The notes beneath the pieces are model-generated. The model made no database searches, was not told where the DNA came from, and saw nothing but the letters and a program-made list of their open reading frames with translations. Source: Candidatus Obscuribacterales bacterium (GTDB taxonomy: Bacteria > Cyanobacteriota > Vampirovibrionia > Obscuribacterales > Obscuribacteraceae). Taken from it: a DNA stretch of 40,803 nucleotides. The DNA is taken from the NCBI GenBank assembly GCA_019744775.1, contig JAIETZ010000012.1, positions 1 to 40,803 on the forward strand, written 5' to 3'. Positions 33,628 through 40,803 of the stretch are shown piece by piece. Made by a program: the position numbers and the translations under genes. The stretch's first letter is position 1. Each line of letters starts with the position of its first letter.

Positions 33628-34713
33628 CTAGCGTATTGCTGCGCGCGGAGCCGGAGCCATTTCTATCACTTTCGTCTGGAACGGCAATTTAGCAGTTCTT
33701 TGACCGCGTAATTTCATTTGCACAAACTCAAGACCCAATTGATTCAAGCGCTTCACTGTGGAATCGCTGCTATTTGATCCGTTTTGGTCACGTTGAATTT
33801 CTTTCGCAAAGCGCTGTTCAGCTTCGGCAAATTTCTTTTGCTCCAGAAGACTGAATGCATACAGCGTACTTGCTATTTGTGTGTATTCCGGATCAACATG
33901 ATGCACAACTGAATTGTCACGACGTCCTGGAATTCTCAACGTATCATCTTGGTCAATGACATTGAAAGCAGCTTTAAAGTGCTGCTCAGCTACAGCATTT
34001 TCTCTATTCAATGCAGCCAAAATTCCGCGAGTCTGTTCCAGTATTATTTTGTCGGCATTGCTGGAATAGCAAAGATTGGTTTGTTCTTGCATTAAATGCT
34101 GACGTCGATTAGCGTCGGATGTTTTCAACATCTCTTCTTGCTTTTTCGCCATATCATGACCGGCTTGAGCTATTTGACCAGATTTGTCTTCAATGACTTC
34201 CTTTAACCACTTTGAAGAGAGTCCGTGAATCGTAGCAACTTTTGCTACTTCCTCTACAGCGTCAATGTATTTAACCTCATCATGTTTCCCTTGTTTGAGC
34301 AAGGCAACACGTAAAGCACGCTTATTTAAATCCTGCACGTGTATTTGGTTGTTTTTGCCGGCTATGTCACGCATGCGTTCCGATTTCAAAAGACTTTCAG
34401 CTTGTGCAAGCATCACCTGATCATCCAATTTGATCAAACTAACGGCGTACATTGTGTTGGCCAAAGCCACAACACCGTTATTACATTGCCGGACATCAGA
34501 GCTGGAATTTATCTGACTTTCAGCAGCAAGAATTCTTGCGGCTTGCTGATAGTCGCCGCGAAGTGCTTTGCGAATACCTTCCAAGTCCTGTCGCATATGG
34601 TCGTCATTTTGAACTTTAGACGATTGCTCAAGTGTCGCGTCAGTCAACACACGGCTCAGTTCAGCCAATTTTGTATCTAACGAGCCAGTTGCTTCTGTTA
34701 CTAATCTATCCAT
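33628..34713 (-). CDS. Unknown helical-repeat (TPR-like) protein
   Basis: A 361-residue protein that looks entirely helical, with no signal peptide. Two blocks resemble TPR or SEL1-type helical pairs: ALANTMYAVSLIKLDDQVML with AQAESLL, and ASTLYAFSLLEQKKFAEAEQ. The middle has a charged helical stretch (KKQEEMLKTSDANRRQHL). The start has AGGGGTGAAGG before the ATG. It ends 4 bp from the DUF445 gene and diverges from the long LysM-like gene, with 200 bp between. No family name is offered. Confidence 0.7.
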   Translation of the reverse strand: MDRLVTEATGSLDTKLAELSRVLTDATLEQSSKVQNDDHMRQDLEGIRKALRGDYQQAARILAAESQINSSSDVRQCNNGVVALANTMYAVSLIKLDDQVMLAQAESLLKSERMRDIAGKNNQIHVQDLNKRALRVALLKQGKHDEVKYIDAVEEVAKVATIHGLSSKWLKEVIEDKSGQIAQAGHDMAKKQEEMLKTSDANRRQHLMQEQTNLCYSSNADKIILEQTRGILAALNRENAVAEQHFKAAFNVIDQDDTLRIPGRRDNSVVHHVDPEYTQIASTLYAFSLLEQKKFAEAEQRFAKEIQRDQNGSNSSDSTVKRLNQLGLEFVQMKLRGQRTAKLPFQTKVIEMAPAPRAAIR

Positions 34714-34913
34714 TTGCCTTCACCCCTTGTGTGATTTCCTGGTTTGATATTACGAATTAGCCATCTAACAATCTATTGGGGAAACCCGCCGCACAGGGTG
34801 ATTTCCACGTACCTGCAAATAATCGCTCAAGCTGATAAAAATGTCACAAAGCCAAGCTACATGAGCCTTTCTGGGTATAAGGCTCCTAGATAACCATGTA
34901 AAAAAAAACCTAC
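34714..34913. other. 200-bp divergent intergenic region
   Basis: It separates two divergent genes. A TATAAG (near 34875) has no good -35. Just upstream of the GTG start is an in-frame ATG followed at once by TAA (34896-34901) and nine A residues. No gene was seen. Confidence 0.4.
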
Positions 34914-37385
34914 GTGAACGAACGAATCGCCAACGAAAGTGACTTGCCAGAAAAGCTCAACCTGTCACAGCCCATCGAAGCGTCCGATAAATTAGCACCA
35001 TTAACAACCGAAGGTACCGTCACTGCCCTACAAGACGAGGTCATTCGACTGCGTCAAGAAGGACAGCCTGACGTTCGTAAGTTTCCCAAGAAGGGTACCG
35101 GACAACCAGTACAAACGACTGACTCACTGTCGGGTCAAGTCCAAGACTACACACCCCTTATCGCTTCGCTAGCTCCCAAAGCAGCAATTGACAATACAAC
35201 AAGCACTCAGGCGACCGTCCCAGAACTGTCAACTTTGACGGCCAATGCAGACGCGCAGCTAATCGCGACCCTGCCGCCTATAAAGCCCACAATACCTCTC
35301 GCTCTGCAAGACAACTTGATCAAAACCACCGAACAACAACCGGAGGTTTCTGTCAGTCAGGCTCCTACAAACTGGGTGAGTGAGAATAAACCGAGTTTTC
35401 AAACGATGGTTCTGGACGCGGCGCCTGAACCTTCAGGACGTTCATCAAGCAATTTGAATACACACCTAGCTCTATCCTCGCCCTCTGAGAATCAATCGGC
35501 AGGTACATCTTCTGCTGTTGCCTTCAATCGAGAAGTTAGCTCCTTTGAGAAAGCGCCACAAACGCACACGGAAATACAGAAACCTATTGTCGCCAGCGCA
35601 CCGCCACAAAAAGATATTGCCGTGCAGAACGCAGCGACACCATCGAGCCTATTTGCTGGTAGTACACAGGAACCGATGGTGGCGACAAGGTCATTAGATA
35701 ACAATCTGGGTCCTTTCAAGTCGAACAAACCAGTATCAGATGCACCCGTGATTGTTCAGACTCCACCAACACCATTTGCACAACCAGCACTTCAAAACAC
35801 TGAAGCACCAGCGAAAATGCAGGCAACTAATTCGGCGCCAGCGGACAAGGCACTTATTGCCAGTCTCGGACAACCACAACCGGATCGAACACCTGCGCGA
35901 GATGCGGCTCAATCAGTTTTGCCAACAGCAGAGAAGCCGATTGCAAGCAAAGAACAAATCGCGCTAAATCCATCAGCGCCACTGCTCCAAGCAGCAACTG
36001 AAGCTCGACAGCCAGAGGCTAAGCCATCCCTGGTTGCACAAGAATCTACATCTCCAGCCTTCAAGCAAAATATATTAGCCCCAAACCAGAATGTAGAACG
36101 AACTCATTTAACAGCTAATGCTGCAAGCGCAGACTACTCTCTGCCGTTTAAAGAAACAAATCGTGAATTGGCCAAAGAATCCAAAGACAAGGATATGCAA
36201 ATCGCTGCCTTAAATTATCCGAAATTTGGCGGCGCTGCTCCGGTGGAAGAGTCGGCAAAACCCATAATTCCTCAGCAAAAAGCACCGAGTTCTCAGTCAT
36301 CTCTAGCTCGTGATAGCGCGCCTGAAAAAGCACATCCGCTATCAGAATCGTTTGTCTCGGGCAAAGTTTTAAGTCAACCGGGCAAAGATGCCCCCACCAA
36401 AGACTCGGTTATCGACGCCAAATCCCCAGATGCAAAAACGAATGTCTCAGGAACTGCTACTGGAGCATCTGCCACGAAATCAACAGAGTCGAAGTCAATT
36501 GATTCAAAATCGGACAGCAAGACTCCTGATGTGAAGACTCCCGACATAAAAACAGTTGATGCAAAAACAGGCGATGTCAAATTCGCAGACGCCAAAATAT
36601 CTGAAGGTCGTCTATCAGATCCAAGAAGTCTCGATTCCACACATCATCCCGGTGCATCGATTAAACCAGGTCAGGAAATTCCCGGAACGAATTCTCCTCT
36701 TAACCCACTCGGACAACCTACCAGTGGTGAACGTGTGATTATGTCCGGCAATCAACCAGGCAAGCATCCAGACACTCAAGTTAGAGCCGATGGATCCACA
36801 TCGGCAACCAAAGCTGACGGAACGAGCCCAGATGCTGGTGACAAGCCTGGCAAAAAACAAGATGCAGATGACAAAAAAGATATCCAGACTGGTAAAGGTC
36901 CAGGCAACACAGCTGACACCGGCAAGATTCAACCAGGAAGCAAGGCATTCAATGACCTGCTCGACTTCATCGACAAAGCAGATCAAGCCGATGTTAAACC
37001 TGGCGGTAAAGCACTTACACCGCTAACCGGCTCAAATATTCTTAGTCCCGACGATGTTCTGATCACCGGAACAGGCGCCATCGGACAAGGTGTTGCAAGT
37101 GCAATCGGCGACGACAGCAAGGATGAAACTGCTGACGACGACAAGTTATCGCATAGGCGCAAAAAATACATTGTCCAGGAAGGCGACACAATTGACTCCA
37201 TCGCTGAAGCTGAGCTAGGCGATGCACGTTTTGCCAATTTGATTCTTACCATCAACCAGGCGAATATTGCTTCCAGAATACAGGATGGTAAGAAAGTTGC
37301 CATAAAACTAGATCCCGGACAAATCATTTGGCTCCCGTCGGATCACGAACTACAAGTACATGCAGACATTTATTTGTTGGCCTAA
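34914..37385 (+). CDS. Long disordered protein with C-terminal LysM-like domain
   Basis: An 823-residue protein in three parts. Residues 1 to about 500 are low-complexity, rich in Pro, Ala, Ser, Thr and Gln. Residues about 500-570 repeat a xDxKT pattern (PDVKT, PDIKT, VDAKT, GDVKF). From 752 to 805 lies a LysM-like module: YIVQEGDTIDSIAEAELGD, then NLILTINQANI and LDPGQIIWLPSD. LysM binds peptidoglycan or chitin sugars. No signal peptide or membrane helix is visible, which is odd for such a protein; a different start or a non-Sec route is possible. The GTG start has no clear ribosome site. It is convergent with the TadG-like gene, ending 3 bp away. Confidence 0.75.
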   Translation: MNERIANESDLPEKLNLSQPIEASDKLAPLTTEGTVTALQDEVIRLRQEGQPDVRKFPKKGTGQPVQTTDSLSGQVQDYTPLIASLAPKAAIDNTTSTQATVPELSTLTANADAQLIATLPPIKPTIPLALQDNLIKTTEQQPEVSVSQAPTNWVSENKPSFQTMVLDAAPEPSGRSSSNLNTHLALSSPSENQSAGTSSAVAFNREVSSFEKAPQTHTEIQKPIVASAPPQKDIAVQNAATPSSLFAGSTQEPMVATRSLDNNLGPFKSNKPVSDAPVIVQTPPTPFAQPALQNTEAPAKMQATNSAPADKALIASLGQPQPDRTPARDAAQSVLPTAEKPIASKEQIALNPSAPLLQAATEARQPEAKPSLVAQESTSPAFKQNILAPNQNVERTHLTANAASADYSLPFKETNRELAKESKDKDMQIAALNYPKFGGAAPVEESAKPIIPQQKAPSSQSSLARDSAPEKAHPLSESFVSGKVLSQPGKDAPTKDSVIDAKSPDAKTNVSGTATGASATKSTESKSIDSKSDSKTPDVKTPDIKTVDAKTGDVKFADAKISEGRLSDPRSLDSTHHPGASIKPGQEIPGTNSPLNPLGQPTSGERVIMSGNQPGKHPDTQVRADGSTSATKADGTSPDAGDKPGKKQDADDKKDIQTGKGPGNTADTGKIQPGSKAFNDLLDFIDKADQADVKPGGKALTPLTGSNILSPDDVLITGTGAIGQGVASAIGDDSKDETADDDKLSHRRKKYIVQEGDTIDSIAEAELGDARFANLILTINQANIASRIQDGKKVAIKLDPGQIIWLPSDHELQVHADIYLLA

Positions 37386-37388
37386 TAT

Positions 37389-38981
37389 CTAAATCTCTCG
37401 TGGTGGTGGGCGACGAATAGCGTAAGGATCTTCCTTTTTCGTGCCGCCAATTTCTATATCCAATGCAAGTCCACTGGCATAGGAACTTCTGAGTCCAAAG
37501 CGAGTTCCTAATGCTTGCTCGTTGCCTACCTCATGCAATGCTTGCCAATTTAGAGGATAACCTGCCAATGGCTGTCCACAATGTTTGCCGCCATATTGCG
37601 TACCAAGATTTCGCACGTTGTTCCTAAAGATAATTACAGGTGATACTCCACCTTCGACACTTGTGTCAGCAACGGAAGACACTTGATTGTCAGAGATAAT
37701 TCCTGTTGGAAAAGGCTTGCCTAAAATTATGTTTCTAGAAATTGCTCCACCATCGGCAAATTGATAGACATATACTTGAGCTGGTCCATTTTTAAATGGT
37801 TCATTGATCATAGACAAAATGGAATCGAGCTGCGCTCGCACATGTCCGTTTCTCAACCAATAATAGAGATTGGCTGCGAATTGTTGTGACGTGCCTTCCG
37901 GCTCTTGCGATTGGACTGGTTTCATACGCGAATTCCAATCGATAGGATAATCACCGCCAACTATTTCGTAGGCGGTTACTTGATGGTCTTGAAAATTAGA
38001 ACTATTCAAAAAATCGCTCCAAGCTTCAAGTCCCCGTACAGGCCCTCCTGAAAAACGAACCGTCATAGCACCGTTGGTCGATGTATCAGCTTGTGTATAA
38101 GGCTGACAGCACACAACACAATTAAATTTGGAGCACATATCAGCTCCGTAGGCTAAAAGCGGTTTTTTCTTCAACCCAATTACACAATCGAGTTTTACGA
38201 TTGAACTTATGTGCTCGGTATCTGGCTCTTTAAATTCAGATGCATTCACTAACGTCGAATGAGGACCCACACCGGCAAAAGAAAAAGAATTCTCATCAAC
38301 GGCAACATCAACGAACGCCTTATATTTGCCATCAAGCGAATCGCCAAAAGACACCTGTGCTATTTTTTCCGGCTTAGGCACAGGAATGGTTGTGGTGCCT
38401 CCGTTGGCTAACCAACCATTAGATAGCTTTACGGAAACAACTTCCATATCAGCCGGCAAATGAGCATTCAAATACTTCGTAACAGCATCACAGGGATCAA
38501 CTACTTCCCCATTAATGTCATGCTGACTTGGACCATGCGAACTTGTGAGCGACTCTTCCAAAGCATCATTCAACTGTTCAATCGTCAACTGTAATGCCGA
38601 CCTGTCATTGTCCGCTAAATATTTCATCGTCGGATTATTTAGCTCGCGAGCAACAACTGCGCCAAGTCGAATAGTACCAATTAAAGTGTTGATACCTAAG
38701 ACAGGCAACGGTTCACCATCAGGGGCAAACGTTGCCTTGCCTATAGGCGGATAATTACTCAGCGATACATAACCAAAGTTGGCATCATTAATAATTATCC
38801 TGGAAAACTCATTGGCAGCAGCCAATCCGGCAGCATCAACAACATCTTGAGCACGTTTTTTTTCTGCGAGATAGACGCCAAACTGTCCAACAAAAATGAA
38901 GAGAGCAAGGAATAGGCAGCAGGTAACGAAGACAGCTATGACTATGCCTCCTAATTGATTACGCTGTGGTGTCCTATTCAT
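37389..38981 (-). CDS. TadG-like Flp-pilus/secretion protein
   Basis: A 530-residue protein with a single N-terminal membrane helix (IVIAVFVTCCLFLALFIFVG) and then AEKKRAQDVVDAAGLAAANE, which matches the pseudopilin-like N-terminal segment of TadG (often RxxLQNAADAAALAAA). The remaining 450 residues are a large outer domain with no known signature. A Cys cluster (CSKFNCVVCC) suggests disulfides or metal. GAGAG lies before the ATG. It follows the GH5 gene by 21 nt on the same strand. TadE or other Tad genes would lie outside the window, if present. A VWA-less TadG is the best reading. Confidence 0.72.
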   Translation of the reverse strand: MNRTPQRNQLGGIVIAVFVTCCLFLALFIFVGQFGVYLAEKKRAQDVVDAAGLAAANEFSRIIINDANFGYVSLSNYPPIGKATFAPDGEPLPVLGINTLIGTIRLGAVVARELNNPTMKYLADNDRSALQLTIEQLNDALEESLTSSHGPSQHDINGEVVDPCDAVTKYLNAHLPADMEVVSVKLSNGWLANGGTTTIPVPKPEKIAQVSFGDSLDGKYKAFVDVAVDENSFSFAGVGPHSTLVNASEFKEPDTEHISSIVKLDCVIGLKKKPLLAYGADMCSKFNCVVCCQPYTQADTSTNGAMTVRFSGGPVRGLEAWSDFLNSSNFQDHQVTAYEIVGGDYPIDWNSRMKPVQSQEPEGTSQQFAANLYYWLRNGHVRAQLDSILSMINEPFKNGPAQVYVYQFADGGAISRNIILGKPFPTGIISDNQVSSVADTSVEGGVSPVIIFRNNVRNLGTQYGGKHCGQPLAGYPLNWQALHEVGNEQALGTRFGLRSSYASGLALDIEIGGTKKEDPYAIRRPPPREI

Positions 38982-39002
38982 CTTGCTCTCTTTTCGTGAC
39001 GC

Positions 39003-40079
39003 TTACGGGGATGGCGTCAGGTTATTCACTAGTGTCGTTAATTGAGGTCTGTCCTTACCTTTTCTTGGTTCAACACCAAACATGTAATCTGACCACCACG
39101 GACCGGCCGACCAATAGGTATAGCCAACCCACTGGGCACTATTTGCGTGCATATACTGAATCATTGCAGCCAGCGAAGCCAAAGGTCCCGACTCCGCAAC
39201 TACACCAAACTCAGTAAGCATTGCTCGTTTGTTATTAGCACGTAACCAACTTGTGAATCCACTCAGTGTGGCTACGGCATCTGCCGGCGGCAAAGCATCT
39301 CTGTGAGTACCGGAACCGTTATAGTCAAGATATTGGTGAACGTCGTAACAAACATTGTTCATCGGATCAGTTATCTTGATCATTTGAGACGCATTTAGTT
39401 CTACAAATTCATTGGCACTTCCCCAATAGGCTCCGGGGACTAGTATCATGTTGGTCGCGCCTGTAGCACGAATTGCATTTATGGCGGCCTGAGCTGAAGC
39501 CAACCAGGTAGTTGCTGTAAGTTTTTTACCTACTGGTTCCGTCATAATTCCGAAAATTACATTGGGGTAGCTCTTGTAACGTGTTGCCAACTTCGTCCAA
39601 ATATCAGCAAATACGGCATTAGGATGTCCACCTGAAGTGCCAACAAGCAGACCGTTATATTTTCCAAAATTATGGATGTCGACAATGACAGCTAAATTTC
39701 GTGATGTCGCCTTAACGACAACAGCATCATATCGACCAGCATATGTAGCATCAAGAGGTCCATAAGCAGTAGGTTGCATTCGTTCCCATAAAAATGGAAC
39801 ACGAATAATATTCATTCCTTTATTTGCAAAGTAATCGATCTCCGAAGGAATTGGAAAAATATAGTCGTAATCGAATCGTCCAGGAATTCGATGACTTGCC
39901 CATTCGGATCCTGATATATTCACACCTTGGTATTTCATAGGTGCGGCATGAGCTTGATTGACCAAAATAAATAGAATAACTAGAGAAAAAATAAGGGATA
40001 TCAGAGTTATGACAATAAATCGGTTATGGGTTGGGCGTATTTCCGCCTGGCGAAGCCAAGCAATCGATTGACTAACCAT
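39003..40079 (-). CDS. Membrane-anchored GH5 glycoside hydrolase
   Basis: A 358-residue GH5 (endoglucanase-type) protein. Residues 21-41 form a signal anchor (FIVITLISLIFSLVILFILV). The TIM barrel follows, with NIIRVPFLWERM, VIVDIHNFGKY, the acid/base Glu181 in FGIMTEP and the nucleophile Glu290 in LTEFGV. In most family members the residue before the acid/base Glu is Asn (NEP), here Thr180. Beta-1,4-glucan cleavage is expected, but the change makes activity uncertain. GGAGG eight bases ahead selects the ATG at 40079 over one at 40094. It lies in one run with the (EGHAQ)n gene (35 nt) and the TadG-like gene. Confidence 0.88.
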   Translation of the reverse strand: MVSQSIAWLRQAEIRPTHNRFIVITLISLIFSLVILFILVNQAHAAPMKYQGVNISGSEWASHRIPGRFDYDYIFPIPSEIDYFANKGMNIIRVPFLWERMQPTAYGPLDATYAGRYDAVVVKATSRNLAVIVDIHNFGKYNGLLVGTSGGHPNAVFADIWTKLATRYKSYPNVIFGIMTEPVGKKLTATTWLASAQAAINAIRATGATNMILVPGAYWGSANEFVELNASQMIKITDPMNNVCYDVHQYLDYNGSGTHRDALPPADAVATLSGFTSWLRANNKRAMLTEFGVVAESGPLASLAAMIQYMHANSAQWVGYTYWSAGPWWSDYMFGVEPRKGKDRPQLTTLVNNLTPSP

Positions 40080-40114
40080 GGGCAGGTCCTCCATCGATAA
40101 GACTAAGTTTGGAA

Positions 40115-40803
40115 TTACTTACGACCGGGCGCCGTCGTCCGTGAAGATGTTTGGGGTGATGTCTTGCCAGATGCAGTAGATGTAATAAGAGGTGAAGTTT
40201 TAGTTGGTTCGGTATAAGTTTTGGCCGGCTTCGGCGGTACCGGTTGAGGTACTGGTTTTGGAACAACTATCGGTCGTGGAACCGCAGCAGGTTTCGGACT
40301 TGGTGCAGGTGAGGGAATTGAGCGTGGAGCAGGAGCCGCAGAACTCGATCCAGATCCTGAACCTCCTCCTAAACCTGGCTTGGAACCAGATCTTCCACCT
40401 CCACCTCCGCCTCCTCCATTGGCAGTTCCGGATCCGGAATTACCCGATGATCCAGAGTTGCCAGATGGCGATGTTGCAGGAGCCGGACTTGGAACTGACG
40501 TAGAGCTAGAAGGAGTCGATGCCGGCACAGCACCAGAGGAAGAGTCTTGAGCATGTCCTTCCTGGGCATGTCCTTCCTGGGCATGTCCTTCTTGAGCATG
40601 TCCCTCTTGGGCATGTCCCTCTTGGGCATGTCCCTCTTGGGCATGTCCTTCTTGAGCATGTCCTTCTTGGGCATGTCCTTCTTGGGCATGTCCCTCTTGG
40701 GCATGTCCCTCTTGGGCATGTCCCTCTTGGGCATGACCCTCTTGGGCATGTCCCTCTTGGGCATGTCCATCTTGGGCGGGACCATCAGAAGAAGGGGGTG
40801 GTG
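40115..40803 (-). CDS. (EGHAQ)n repeat protein with Ser/Pro/Gly tail, 5' end missing
   Basis: The frame is open from the window edge to a TAA at 40115, at least 228 residues. The first visible part reads PPPSSDGPAQDG, then about 15 EGHAQ pentapeptides, then DSSSGAVPASTPSSS, glycine-rich GNSGSSGNSG and GGGGGGGG, and a Pro/Thr-rich end (SRTTAPGRK). Changes among the 15-bp repeats are silent in this frame but not in the others, which chooses the frame. Such tails are typical of secreted or surface-linked disordered proteins; the N-terminus is not visible. His in each repeat could bind metal. It leads the run into GH5 and the TadG-like gene. Confidence 0.75.
   Translation of the reverse strand, partial: PPPSSDGPAQDGHAQEGHAQEGHAQEGHAQEGHAQEGHAQEGHAQEGHAQEGHAQEGHAQEGHAQEGHAQEGHAQEGHAQEGHAQDSSSGAVPASTPSSSTSVPSPAPATSPSGNSGSSGNSGSGTANGGGGGGGGRSGSKPGLGGGSGSGSSSAAPAPRSIPSPAPSPKPAAVPRPIVVPKPVPQPVPPKPAKTYTEPTKTSPLITSTASGKTSPQTSSRTTAPGRK
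40551..40777. repeat. Tandem 15-bp repeat, about 15 copies
   Basis: The unit GGGCATGTCCCTCTT and close variants recur about 15 times. In the minus-strand frame each unit encodes EGHAQ. The copies differ mainly by silent bases (GAA/GAG, CAA/CAG, GCC/GCT, GGA/GGT). The array may change in copy number by slippage. Confidence 0.85.

Noticed and set aside
40551-40777. Possible CRISPR array
   Set aside because: The 15-bp units are directly adjacent with no spacers and sit in a coding frame.
40369-40785. Open frame of MPKRD-type repeats on the minus strand
   Set aside because: Same DNA as the EGHAQ repeats. Changes between units are silent only in the EGHAQ frame, and that frame runs on into the Ser/Pro/Gly tail, so this frame is a by-product.

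Overview
The window looks like chromosome from a diderm, non-photosynthetic bacterium of moderate GC. The gene set would fit a Melainabacteria/Vampirovibrionia (Obscuribacterales-like) genome: a KorAB-type 2-oxoacid:ferredoxin oxidoreductase, a deoxyhypusine-synthase-like protein beside SAM decarboxylase and agmatinase, many secreted TPR and von Willebrand A (VWA) proteins, and a TadG-like pilus-locus protein. This placement is inference from gene content. No rRNA or tRNA gene was seen. rplS, ftsZ, ylqF and rnhB are the best markers for a real phylogenetic test.

Layout. 0-1.7 kb: end of a small winged-helix regulator, a short region dense in promoters and hairpins, and a YhcG/DUF1016 PD-(D/E)XK nuclease. 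1.7-7.2 kb: a tightly packed ImuA-ImuB-DnaE2 mutagenesis cassette. 7.2-10.0 kb: a small unknown protein, an NCS1 nucleobase permease and a VIT1/CCC1 metal transporter. 10.0-13.4 kb (minus strand): a locus of unknown function, made of a secreted helical protein, an unknown protein, a VWA protein and a coupled unknown protein. 13.5-16.5 kb: guanine deaminase plus hypoxanthine phosphoribosyltransferase (purine salvage) and a divergent GNAT acetyltransferase. 16.6-19.5 kb: korAB. 19.7-21.7 kb: rplS-ylqF-rnhB. 21.9-22.4 kb: a ribbon-helix-helix protein with a lysine/alanine tail. 22.5-25.2 kb (minus): speH-speB-deoxyhypusine-synthase-like polyamine operon with a long structured leader. 25.2-27.9 kb (minus): a second secreted VWA + helical protein locus with a LolA-like partner. 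27.9-30.3 kb (minus): ftsZ-mtnA. 30.5-34.7 kb: TPR and helical-repeat proteins and a DUF445 membrane protein. 34.9-37.4 kb: a long low-complexity protein ending in a LysM-like domain. 37.4-40.8 kb (minus): an (EGHAQ)n repeat protein, a membrane-anchored GH5 glycosidase and a TadG-like protein in one apparent operon.

How the genes work together. ImuA/ImuB/DnaE2 form a translesion mutasome. GuaD deaminates guanine to xanthine, and Hpt turns hypoxanthine or guanine into nucleotides, possibly supplied by the NCS1 permease. SpeB (putrescine), SpeH (decarboxylated SAM) and the DHS-like enzyme make polyamines, and MtnA 3 kb upstream recycles the methylthioadenosine by-product.

The strongest candidates for something undescribed are: (i) the two loci that each pair a member of one new family of secreted helical proteins with a VWA protein; (ii) the structured leader of the polyamine operon; (iii) palindromic elements captured in coding sequence, one forming the agmatinase C-terminus and one, terminator-like, lying in frame inside the DUF1016 nuclease; and (iv) the pentapeptide-repeat/GH5/TadG-like surface locus.
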